Origin: Roseobacter sp.
GTDB lineage: Bacteria > Pseudomonadota > Alphaproteobacteria > Rhodobacterales > Rhodobacteraceae
Direction of reading: 5' to 3'
DNA length: 64,000 nucleotides
Assembly (NCBI GenBank): GCA_002731875.1
Contig: PCCY01000028.1
Location: 1 to 64,000, forward strand
The translations under genes and the position numbers were made by a program. Positions 10,917 to 19,290 of the stretch are shown here, one piece after another (within the stretch, counting starts at the first letter, position 1; each line of letters starts with the position of its first letter). The notes under the pieces were generated by a model. The model saw only the letters and a list, made by a program, of their open reading frames with translations, was not told the origin of the DNA and did no database searches.

Positions 10917-12059
10917 TCAGCTGTTAACAATCAGCCGCTCATGCTCTTGCAACGCAAAGCGATCGGTCATTCCCGAAATATAGTCGCTGACAATCCGCGC
11001 CATTGCGATGTTCCCGTCCGCTTCTTCAACATCCTTGCGCCACTGTTTCGGCAGTTGCTCGGGATGCGCGCAAAAATAGGGGAACAGATCCTCGACCACC
11101 CGCGTTACCTGCTGCCGCATGATCACCACGGATTCAGCGCGGTACATCCGGTCGAACAGAAACGCGCGTATCATCTTGAGATCCTCAAAGACCGGGTCTG
11201 AAAACTGGATCAACGTGCGCCCGGCCATCCGGATGTCGGTGGCCGTTTCGGGTTGCATTTCCCTCAGCCGTGTCCGCGCGACATTGATCACATCCTCAAC
11301 CAGCACACCAAAGAACCGGCGCAATGCCTCGTGACGGCGACGATAGTAATTCAAGCCCGGGTATAATCGGTCGACCTCGACAAAGTTGCCTCGCAGGATC
11401 GGCAATTCGGCCAGCTCATCCGTCGAAAACAGCTCCGCGCGCAGCCCATCATGCAAGTCATGGTGATTATACGCGACATCATCCGCGATGGCCGCCACTT
11501 GGGCTTCCGCGCTGGCAAAAGTCCCCAACTCAAGATCATGCTGGCGCTCATACGCGGCCAGGGCCCAGGGTAGGTCACCGGTCACAGGGCCATTGTGCTT
11601 GGCCAACCCCTCCAAAGTTTCCCATGTCAGGTTCAACCCGTCAAATTCGGCATAGTGACGCTCCAGATGGGTGACGATCCGGATCGCCTGCGCGTTGTGA
11701 TCAAACCCGCCATAGGGTGCCATCAACGCCTGCAAGGCATCTTCACCGGTATGACCAAAAGGAGGATGTCCCAAATCATGCGCCAGCGCGACTGCTTCGG
11801 TCAGCTCCGCATTCAACCCCAACGCACCGGAAATGGTGCGCGCCACCTGCGCGACCTCTATCGAATGGGTCAGCCGCGTGCGGTAATAATCGCCCTCATG
11901 TTCAATGAAAACCTGGGTCTTGTGCTTCAGCCGCCGAAAGGCGCTGGCGTGAATGATCCGGTCACGGTCCCGCTGAAAGCATGACCGAAATGTACTTTCC
12001 TCCTCTGGTCGCAACCGTCCCCGGGTCGCAGCCGGATCAGAGGCAAAAGGTGCGCGCAT
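10917..12059 (-). CDS. dgt: Deoxyguanosinetriphosphate triphosphohydrolase-like (HD domain)
   Basis: FQRDRDRIIHASAFRRLKHKTQVF, ALAHDLGHPPFGHTGE. Confidence 0.92.
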   Translation of the reverse strand: MRAPFASDPAATRGRLRPEEESTFRSCFQRDRDRIIHASAFRRLKHKTQVFIEHEGDYYRTRLTHSIEVAQVARTISGALGLNAELTEAVALAHDLGHPPFGHTGEDALQALMAPYGGFDHNAQAIRIVTHLERHYAEFDGLNLTWETLEGLAKHNGPVTGDLPWALAAYERQHDLELGTFASAEAQVAAIADDVAYNHHDLHDGLRAELFSTDELAELPILRGNFVEVDRLYPGLNYYRRRHEALRRFFGVLVEDVINVARTRLREMQPETATDIRMAGRTLIQFSDPVFEDLKMIRAFLFDRMYRAESVVIMRQQVTRVVEDLFPYFCAHPEQLPKQWRKDVEEADGNIAMARIVSDYISGMTDRFALQEHERLIVNS

Positions 12060-12143
12060 ATACGGTGGTCCTTGTAGCCTGTCCTGCGACTTTCTATATT
12101 GTACCCAAGACCAGATGGAAACCGATAGCACCGGAGCCTGATT

Positions 12144-12467
12144 ATGAACCTGCCCCCCAAAGTTACGTCCCGGGCTTTCGACCGGTTGGCCGAAATCGGT
12201 GCAGCGGCCGACGGCAAGGCCCTGCGCATCGCGGTAGAAGGCGGAGGCTGCTCAGGGTTTCAATACGACATCGCGCTTGACGCCCCGAAAGAAGACGACC
12301 TTGTCCTCGAAGGCTGCGGTCAGCGGGTCGTGGTCGACAGCATTTCTTTACCGTTTCTGGCCAATGCGACAATCGACTTCTCCGAAGAACTCATCGGCGC
12401 ACGGTTCATCATCGAAAACCCCAACGCCACAAGCGCTTGCGGTTGCGGCACATCTTTCTCGATGTAA
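12144..12467 (+). CDS. erpA: Iron-sulfur cluster insertion protein, HesB/IscA/ErpA family
   Basis: VEGGGCSGFQY ... NPNATSACGCGTSFSM with conserved Cys residues. Confidence 0.9.
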   Translation: MNLPPKVTSRAFDRLAEIGAAADGKALRIAVEGGGCSGFQYDIALDAPKEDDLVLEGCGQRVVVDSISLPFLANATIDFSEELIGARFIIENPNATSACGCGTSFSM

Positions 12468-12574
12468 GCCCACACGCGTTTCCCGATGCAAGCCCACACG
12501 CGTTTCTCGATGCAAGCCCACACGCGTTTCTCGATGCAAGCCCACACGTGTTTCTCGATGTAAGCCCACACGCG
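12455..12574 (+). repeat. 24-bp tandem repeat, 5 units (consensus TTTCTCGATGYAAGCCCACACGCG)
   Basis: Units at 12455, 12479, 12503, 12527, 12551; units 1 and 5 identical; array starts inside the erpA 3' end. Confidence 0.97.
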
Positions 12575-12576
12575 TT

Positions 12577-12631
12577 TTCATTTTGCCCCGCAAACTCCCG
12601 CCGGAGGCTGGCCTCATTGATAAATGAGGCC
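12577..12631 (-). repeat. Dispersed intergenic element copy 1 (hairpin + GGAGTTTnnnGGGCAAAATGAA)
   Basis: Perfect 9-bp stem GGCCTCATT/AATGAGGCC plus box shared with copy at 21702-21750. Confidence 0.7.
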
Positions 12632-13687
12632 ATTTCCGTTGTCTGCAGCGCGCGAAAACCCTTCAAAGAATGCGTCGAACCGATAGGTCGATCGCTCCGC
12701 CGCTTCCAGGATCGCTTGCCCGTCCTCGGGCATCGTCGCAATCAGGCGCGCCCGCATCTTCCCCCAATCGGCGGACCTGCCCCGACCATAATCAAACAAA
12801 GCCTGTGACAGCCCGCGCAGCGCGCCGTTTCCGGCCGCAGGCGCGTGTATAGCGACCTTGCCGGCTGGTATCGCCCTTTCAAATGCCTTGCGTCCGGTCA
12901 TCTGCGCCAACCAGCCGGACACCAGATAGGTGTGATACCCATCCGCGCTGCCCGCCATGCCGATATGCCCCATGCGACAGTCGTTGTGGGCCTGGCACAC
13001 GAAGCTTTCCCAGACCTTGTCCGGGACCTCGCCGGCCAGACGCTTTGCCGCACAAATTTCCCCCAGCAAATCGGCATCCTGGTCCAGGAAGGCCAGAAGT
13101 CCTGCATTGTCCAGACTGATATGCGCGGCATCGCTCAGACGGGGGTCTTGCTGGCCATAGTCGGCCAGGTAAAACACGATATGTGCCAATTCATACGCGG
13201 CTTTCTTGTTCGGAAGGGCAAATGTCATCGACCTTGAAATGAAGTTCTCAAGCCGGTCCTGCAACGACGGGTCGCGCCGCACACAGATGCGGCGCGCCAA
13301 CAGGCGTTCAGCTTCGGCGCGTTGCAGATCCGAAAGCTCGGCCCGAGCAAACTGGTGCCGGTCAACCCAGTGGCATAATATCGCCCCCTGGTCGCCCCTT
13401 AGGCCCAGATCCTCAAGATCAAGACAGAGCGAAAGGAAAAATCTGTAATACTGCGGAAAGAATGAAATTTTCGCCGCTAAATCCTGATAAATCTCCTCAT
13501 AGGGGGCTATAGCGTCCCGAGGTTTATCCGCGTCCATGTTTGCCAATATACCCAGCCACTCGGCGTTCTCCTTCAACCAGAATACATCATCCTTGGCGCG
13601 GCGCCCGTGGGCAAACAGGGTGCTCAGACTGGCAAAATCTATTGCCTGATCCTGCCTGCGTGACTTCAGATCAATAACATTCGTCAT
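12614..13687 (-). CDS. Uncharacterised 357-aa protein, possibly functionally linked to the upstream 63-aa peptide
   Basis: Intact ORF with SD-like AGGGAG; motifs KAAYELAHIVFYLADYG and DGYHTYLVSGW; no family assigned. Confidence 0.85.
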   Translation of the reverse strand: MTNVIDLKSRRQDQAIDFASLSTLFAHGRRAKDDVFWLKENAEWLGILANMDADKPRDAIAPYEEIYQDLAAKISFFPQYYRFFLSLCLDLEDLGLRGDQGAILCHWVDRHQFARAELSDLQRAEAERLLARRICVRRDPSLQDRLENFISRSMTFALPNKKAAYELAHIVFYLADYGQQDPRLSDAAHISLDNAGLLAFLDQDADLLGEICAAKRLAGEVPDKVWESFVCQAHNDCRMGHIGMAGSADGYHTYLVSGWLAQMTGRKAFERAIPAGKVAIHAPAAGNGALRGLSQALFDYGRGRSADWGKMRARLIATMPEDGQAILEAAERSTYRFDAFFEGFSRAADNGNGLIYQ

Positions 13688-13707
13688 GGGCTCCCTTTCA
13701 ACTGGCC

Positions 13708-13729
13708 CCCTGTGCCCGAAGGCGCAGGG
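13708..13729 (-). promoter_or_regulatory. Intergenic hairpin with cUUCGg tetraloop upstream of the 357-aa gene
   Basis: CCCTGCGCC-TTCG-GGCACAGGG on the minus strand (one C-A mismatch). Confidence 0.6.
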
Positions 13730-13783
13730 TAAGCTTTTTGGGCATCGTGTCAGTCATTTACCGGACAATGCCCGCCCTTCACC

Positions 13784-13975
13784 CTATACGGTGGACAAGG
13801 TCACCGGCTGCGAGCCCGTGGTGAAAAGCTCGGTCCCGCCACCCGATGCCATCGACGTGTTGCACGCAATCGAACCGGTGGTAAAAAGCTCCGTGTTTTC
13901 GCCGCCATGCAGCGCATCAAGTGTCTTTTGATCGGTCGAAACCGAGGTATCTTCCAGATATGCAAGCTTGTTCAT
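13784..13975 (-). CDS. 63-aa peptide with double-glycine-like leader and duplicated ELFTTGS core (putative RiPP-like precursor)
   Basis: MNKLAYLEDTSVSTDQKTLDALHGG|ENTELFTTGSIACNTSMASGGGTELFTTGSQPVTLSTV; SD-like AAGGAT upstream of ATG. Confidence 0.75.
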   Translation of the reverse strand: MNKLAYLEDTSVSTDQKTLDALHGGENTELFTTGSIACNTSMASGGGTELFTTGSQPVTLSTV

Positions 13976-14329
13976 TTCTTATCCTTCGCAGTTGGGGTTG
14001 CAGTCGCGATGACAATTTTAAATTGCGTCTACATCAATGTTTGCCCGTTAAAATTGCTCACTCAACGTGATGATGAATACAATTTTAGACAGATAAACTT
14101 ATCCACATTGAGGTCGCCGAATACGGAGCTGATCGGCAACGTTGGCTGTTGTTGTACACAGGTCAGAAAAAGTTTTTTCCACACACGCGCTGATTGCGCC
14201 ATCAGCTAACCCACTGGATTTGGTTAAAAAGGAATCACCGACTCCCACCGCTCCGGGACGAATCTGCTGCGTTGCCCTTGCCCCAAACATCACTTTGCGC
14301 GATAGCTGCGGTGCAATCAGGGGGCTGCC

Positions 14330-15112
14330 ATGAAAATCGCTACGTTCAACATCAACGGTATCAAGGCCCGTATCGCCGCGCTGCCCGAATGGCTGGACGA
14401 AGCACAGCCCGACGTCGCCATCCTGCAAGAAATCAAGTCCGTCGACGAAGGCTTCCCTCGGGAATTGTTCGAGGATCGCGGCTATAATGTTGAAACCCAC
14501 GGGCAGAAATCATTCAATGGCGTCGCGATCCTGTCAAAGCTCCCGCTCGAGGATGTGGTGCGCGGCCTGGATGGGGATGAAACCGATGAACAGGCCCGAT
14601 ATATCGAGGCCACCGTCGTGGGTGACAAGGCGTCGGTCCGCTTGTGTGGATTGTACCTGCCCAATGGCAACCCGGCACCGGGGCCAAAGTTCGACTATAA
14701 ATTAGCCTGGATTAAGCGTCTGGAACAGCGCGCACGTGCCTTGTTAGCAGACGAAACGCCGTTCCTGATGACCGGAGATTTCAACATCATCCCACAAGCA
14801 GAGGATGCCGCGTCGCCTGCGGCGTGGCGTGACGATGCCCTGTTCCGGTTTGAAACGCGCGAAGCGTGGCGCAGATTGCTTGCGCTTGGCCTGACCGACG
14901 CATTTCGGGCGCGCACCCAAGGCCCCGGACATTACAGCTTCTGGGATTATCAAGCCGGTGCCTGGAATCGCAACAACGGCATCAGGATCGACCATTTTCT
15001 GCTAAGCCCTGCGGTTGCGGACATGCTAAAAGACTGTCAGATCGACAAGGAAATTCGGGCGCGGGAAAAACCGTCGGATCATGTGCCGGTCTGGGTCGAC
15101 TTGGATTTCTAG
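14330..15112 (+). CDS. xth: Exodeoxyribonuclease III
   Basis: MKIATFNINGIKARIAALPEWL, LQEIKS, GDFNIIP, SDHVPVWVDL. Confidence 0.94.
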   Translation: MKIATFNINGIKARIAALPEWLDEAQPDVAILQEIKSVDEGFPRELFEDRGYNVETHGQKSFNGVAILSKLPLEDVVRGLDGDETDEQARYIEATVVGDKASVRLCGLYLPNGNPAPGPKFDYKLAWIKRLEQRARALLADETPFLMTGDFNIIPQAEDAASPAAWRDDALFRFETREAWRRLLALGLTDAFRARTQGPGHYSFWDYQAGAWNRNNGIRIDHFLLSPAVADMLKDCQIDKEIRAREKPSDHVPVWVDLDF

Positions 15113-15144
15113 AACCCCCGACACACCCGTCCCGGAACCGTTGC

Positions 15145-15729
15145 TCAGGCTTGAAGCTCGGCGTCCCAGTACAGGAAATCCATCCAGCTTTCGTGCAGAT
15201 GGTTGGGCGGGAACCTGCGCCCCATGTTGCGTAGTTCTTCCGCTTGGGGTTGGCGGGGTGGTTTGCGCAGATGAAACCCGGTGTGATGCAGCGCCTTCGA
15301 GCCCTTCTTGAGGTTGCACGGGCTGCACGCGGCGACCACGTTTTGCCAGCTTGTGACACCGCCCGCCGCACGCGGTACCACGTGATCAAAGGTCAGATCG
15401 CCGCGTGCCCCGCAGTATTGGCAGCGAAATTCGTCGCGCAGAAATAAATTAAAGCGCGTGAAGGCCACGCGCTTTTGAGGTTTGACATAATCTTTGAGAA
15501 CAACGACCGACGGGATTTTGATCTGCATCGACGGGCTGTGAACGTAGTCATCGTATTCGGCCACGATATCAACCCGGTCAAGCCATTTGGCCTTGATCGC
15601 TTCCTGCCAGGGCCAAAGCGACAGCGGATAATAGGACAATGGCCTGTAATCCGCATTCAGCACCAGGGCCGGTCTGTGTTTCAGCCCAGCCGGGCTTCGG
15701 GTGAATTCGGTTCTAAAATCGCCGTCCAT
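15145..15729 (-). CDS. HNH endonuclease family protein
   Basis: CQYCGARGDLTFDHVVPRAAGGVTSWQNVVAACSPCNLKKGSK HNH motif; start MDGDF chosen. Confidence 0.92.
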   Translation of the reverse strand: MDGDFRTEFTRSPAGLKHRPALVLNADYRPLSYYPLSLWPWQEAIKAKWLDRVDIVAEYDDYVHSPSMQIKIPSVVVLKDYVKPQKRVAFTRFNLFLRDEFRCQYCGARGDLTFDHVVPRAAGGVTSWQNVVAACSPCNLKKGSKALHHTGFHLRKPPRQPQAEELRNMGRRFPPNHLHESWMDFLYWDAELQA

Positions 15730-15952
15730 CGTATTGATAAGCCCCTTGCCGTTCCGCGTCCGGTCCGGCAGGACAGCCCCACCGATGGGACTGACTATAT
15801 CTCGTGGTTTGCGTCTGACAAGCCGCAAATGGATACAAGATGTCGCAGTACTGGGGACCGGGACATAACGCGGTGGTGAGGTAACACCTCACCCGTTTGA
15901 GGTACCCGCCTCGGGGGCGCAAACTTGCCCCCAATCGCCCTGTACGATGTCG

Positions 15953-16618
15953 TTACAAACTTAGTTTATCGCGCATGAACGCTAGTGCAACGCTTAGCCC
16001 GTCGGGCGCGATACCGTGGCCGGTACCCTTCATAATATGAGCAAAAACGTCGGTCCATCCGGCTTCCTGCAAAGCTTCGGCAGCTTCGGGCAGTGATTGC
16101 GGCGGTACCACGTCATCCACATCACCGTGAACCAGCAACACCGGAGGCCGCGAGATAGCATCGTCCTTCAGGCTTTCGGGTGATAACAGCCGCCCCGAAA
16201 ACGCGACGATGCCCGCCACCGCATCTTCGCGACGCGGTGCCACATGCAGCGCCATCATCGTGCCTTGGGAAAAACCGAACAGGACAACCTGTTCGGGCAA
16301 CAGATCCTCATCGACCATAAGGGCATCAAGAAACGCGTTCAGGTCCTGCGTGGCTTGCACCATCCCGCGTTCGGCTTCCTCTTCCGATGAATTATCGATC
16401 CACGGGATCGGAAACCACTGGAATCCCATCGGGGCACCGGCGCACGCTTCGGGGGCATCGGGTGCCACAAACAGCGTGTCAGGCAGGTGCTCTCCCAACG
16501 GGTCGGCCAACCCCAGCAGGTCTGCGCCGTTGGCACCATACCCATGCAAGAAGACCACCGCCGACCGCGTTTCACCCGACACTGGTTCCCGGCGCTCTGC
16601 GTTTAAAATTCGTGTCAT
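15953..16618 (-). CDS. Alpha/beta hydrolase (phospholipase/carboxylesterase family)
   Basis: VVFLHGYGANGADL, FGFSQGTMMAL, VHGDVDDVVP, GTGHGI. Confidence 0.9.
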   Translation of the reverse strand: MTRILNAERREPVSGETRSAVVFLHGYGANGADLLGLADPLGEHLPDTLFVAPDAPEACAGAPMGFQWFPIPWIDNSSEEEAERGMVQATQDLNAFLDALMVDEDLLPEQVVLFGFSQGTMMALHVAPRREDAVAGIVAFSGRLLSPESLKDDAISRPPVLLVHGDVDDVVPPQSLPEAAEALQEAGWTDVFAHIMKGTGHGIAPDGLSVALAFMRDKLSL

Positions 16619-17247
16619 GATATGCCTTCCCGTTGTTTTGCAATCCGGTAGTACGAAAACAATGTGCGGGCTGCAACCGATCGCCAAGGCGACCAGCTCT
16701 CAGCCATCGCCGCCAACTGCTTCGGCTTGGGTCGCTCTGGCAGATCAAACAGGATTCGTGATGCCTCCTGCAAGGCCAAATCGCCCTCGGCGAAAACGTC
16801 GGCGCGACCCAGTGAGAACATCGCGTAAATCTGTGCTGTCCATAACCCCACGCCCGGTACGGCCGTCAGCGTCTTGATCACATCTGCATTCGGGGCGTGG
16901 CGCAGGGCGGCATAGTCGATCCGTGCGTCTGCAAGAGCCAAGGCGTAGCGGATTTTCTGGCGGCTCAGACCGGCGCTGCGCAACCCCTCCTCGCCCGCAG
17001 CCGTGATCGCCGCTTCGTCGGTCAGACCTGCCGCGTCCATCTTGGTGCGCATCGCATTGGCCGATGCCACCGATACCTGTTGGCCGATAATCGCCCCGAT
17101 CAATGCGTCAAATCCGTCGTTGCGCAGGCGCAGTGGCAGCGGCCCGGTGGCTTCAAGGGCCGCGGCAAACTGCGTGGACCGCGCCGCCAGCCACGCCGCC
17201 CCCTCAGCGACGTCAGCATCACAGGTGATGATACGCCCGGTGGTCAT
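16615..17247 (-). CDS. DNA-3-methyladenine glycosylase II (HhH-GPD superfamily)
   Basis: ALIGAIIGQQVSVASANAMRTK, LTAVPGVGLWTAQIYAMFSLGRADVF. Confidence 0.9.
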   Translation of the reverse strand: MTTGRIITCDADVAEGAAWLAARSTQFAAALEATGPLPLRLRNDGFDALIGAIIGQQVSVASANAMRTKMDAAGLTDEAAITAAGEEGLRSAGLSRQKIRYALALADARIDYAALRHAPNADVIKTLTAVPGVGLWTAQIYAMFSLGRADVFAEGDLALQEASRILFDLPERPKPKQLAAMAESWSPWRSVAARTLFSYYRIAKQREGIS

Positions 17248-17981
17248 AGGGCATTGAGCCATGCCACTGCGGCCCGCGCGGTGGCAAGCTGCCGTGCCCC
17301 TTCCGGCGGTGGAGGGCGATCAATCACGATTGCCCGCACTCCCAGTTCCAGCGCTGCATCCAGCTTGGGCCGGCTTGGTTCACCGCCTACGTTGCGGCAC
17401 ACCAATGTATCAACGTCGAGCCGACTGAACAATGCCGCCTCCTGTGCCCGGGTGTACGGGGGACCCCCATAAACGGCTTCGGCGAACCCGGGCAGCGGGT
17501 TGCGGGTACCGGCGCGCGCCTGACGCAGGAACAGCTTGCGCCCCGTAAAGGGTGCATATTCGTCGATGGTCCCGCGCCCGGTGGCTGCGAACACCCGCGC
17601 CCCGATGGGGATCATGGCTGCGGCCTGTGCAACCGAAACGGCGCGTTCGGCAGGCGGCTTGATTGTCCAGGCGGGTCGCAGCAAACGTGCATAGGGCAGA
17701 CCTGACCACCGCGCCGCATCCTCGGCGATGAGCGAGACATCCGCATCAAAACCGTGCCCGGCATCGCAGATCGCCGTAATACCGTTGTCAGCAAGATAGC
17801 GCTGCATCTGCGCAGAACCGTCGGGGGTCCAAATCTGCGAAGGGACGCTCAGGGGGCCAAAGCTGCGCTCGACCCGGCGCAAGATCGCCTGCGCGGATAG
17901 GTTGGAACCTGACAGCGCAGAGGCAACATCATGCGCCTCGGCGCTGCCGGCAATCAGAAGAATTCTTGGCTTGCGTGTCAT
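17244..17981 (-). CDS. cobK: Cobalt-precorrin-6A reductase
   Basis: ILLIAGSAEAHDVASALSG, DAGHGFDADVS, GRKLFLR; start MTRKPRIL. Confidence 0.85.
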   Translation of the reverse strand: MTRKPRILLIAGSAEAHDVASALSGSNLSAQAILRRVERSFGPLSVPSQIWTPDGSAQMQRYLADNGITAICDAGHGFDADVSLIAEDAARWSGLPYARLLRPAWTIKPPAERAVSVAQAAAMIPIGARVFAATGRGTIDEYAPFTGRKLFLRQARAGTRNPLPGFAEAVYGGPPYTRAQEAALFSRLDVDTLVCRNVGGEPSRPKLDAALELGVRAIVIDRPPPPEGARQLATARAAVAWLNAL

Positions 17982-18056
17982 GGCGCGATGATCGTTTAGC
18001 TGTCTTGCGGGCGCAAGGGGCTTGCAGCGCCTCAAGCCGCGGTCTACGCATTCGCA

Positions 18057-19283
18057 ATGACAGCGATTGATGATACCCGCGCCAAGCGAAACGTCACCGT
18101 TCTGGTGACCGCACAGGCATTTCTTGGCAGCCAAATGCCGATGTACTTTGTCATCGGAGGATTGGCAGGCCAACAGCTTTCTCCCAATGCCTGCCTTGCA
18201 ACCTTGCCTATTTCGATGATCGTGTTCGGGTCAATGACCACCGCGCCGTGGTTGTCCACGGTGATGCAGCGGCTTGGGCGGCGCTCGGGGTTTGTCACCG
18301 GTGCTGCCGGGGGTATGACGGGGGCCGCGATCTGCGCCTATGCATTGACCGTCCAAAGCTTTGGGTTCTTTCTGCTGGGAAGCTATCTTTTGGGCATCTA
18401 TATGTCTTCACAAGGTTTCTTCCGTTTCGCGGCAACCGATACGGCGTCGGATGAATTCAGACCCAAGGCCATTTCGTATGTTATGGCAGGAGGGCTGATC
18501 TCGGCGATCATCGGCCCGCAACTCGTGGGCATGTTGACCGGGGTCAATGGGGCCGCCACGGTGATGCGGTTCTTTCCGGTTTACGTGGCGGCGATCGTAT
18601 TGAATGCAATCGGCATGGCACTGTTCGCCTTTCTCGACATTCCCAAGCCACCTGTTCCCAGCGTTGATGCGCCCAAGGGCCGCACACGCACGCAGCTATT
18701 GACCACCCCGCGCATCGCTGTCGCGGTGATCTGCGGCATGGTGTCCTATGCGCTGATGAACCTGGTGATGACGTCGACGCCCCTGGCCGTCGTCGGTTCT
18801 GGATTTGACATTGTCGACGCCTCGCACGTGGTGACAGGTCACGTACTGGCGATGTATGCGCCATCCTTTTTTACCGGCCATCTCATTGCGCGGTTCGGCG
18901 TTGAAAAGATCGTCGGTCTCGGCCTCGCCATTCTAGCGTTGGCAGGAGTGGTCGCGCTTCAGGGTGTCGACCTGAACAACTTCTATATCGCGCTGATCCT
19001 GCTTGGCGTAGGCTGGAATTTCGGTTTTATCGGTGCAACGTCGATGCTGGCTGGAGCGCATGCCCCGCACGAGCGTGGCCGCATGCAGGGCCTGAACGAT
19101 CTGCTGGTGTTTGGCGGCGTCACCTTTGCATCGCTGGCTAGCGGTGGGCTCATGAACTGTTCAGGCGGCGATCCAATCCAGGGCTGGTCCGCCGTTAACA
19201 TGGCGATGATACCATTTCTGGTGTTGGCCGGCGGGGCACTGCTCTGGCTCATGTTTCGCCGCCCCACACCCTCTCACGCGTGA
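18057..19283 (+). CDS. MFS transporter
   Basis: Around 12 hydrophobic segments, MFS-like layout. Confidence 0.88.
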   Translation: MTAIDDTRAKRNVTVLVTAQAFLGSQMPMYFVIGGLAGQQLSPNACLATLPISMIVFGSMTTAPWLSTVMQRLGRRSGFVTGAAGGMTGAAICAYALTVQSFGFFLLGSYLLGIYMSSQGFFRFAATDTASDEFRPKAISYVMAGGLISAIIGPQLVGMLTGVNGAATVMRFFPVYVAAIVLNAIGMALFAFLDIPKPPVPSVDAPKGRTRTQLLTTPRIAVAVICGMVSYALMNLVMTSTPLAVVGSGFDIVDASHVVTGHVLAMYAPSFFTGHLIARFGVEKIVGLGLAILALAGVVALQGVDLNNFYIALILLGVGWNFGFIGATSMLAGAHAPHERGRMQGLNDLLVFGGVTFASLASGGLMNCSGGDPIQGWSAVNMAMIPFLVLAGGALLWLMFRRPTPSHA

Positions 19284-19290
19284 CCGCGTC

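Noticed and set aside
12455-12574. CRISPR array
   Set aside because: Repeats are directly contiguous 24-bp units with no spacers and no cas genes.
12437-12808. 123-aa plus-strand ORF through the tandem array
   Set aside because: Created by the 24-bp repeat being open in several frames; overlaps erpA and the convergent 357-aa gene.
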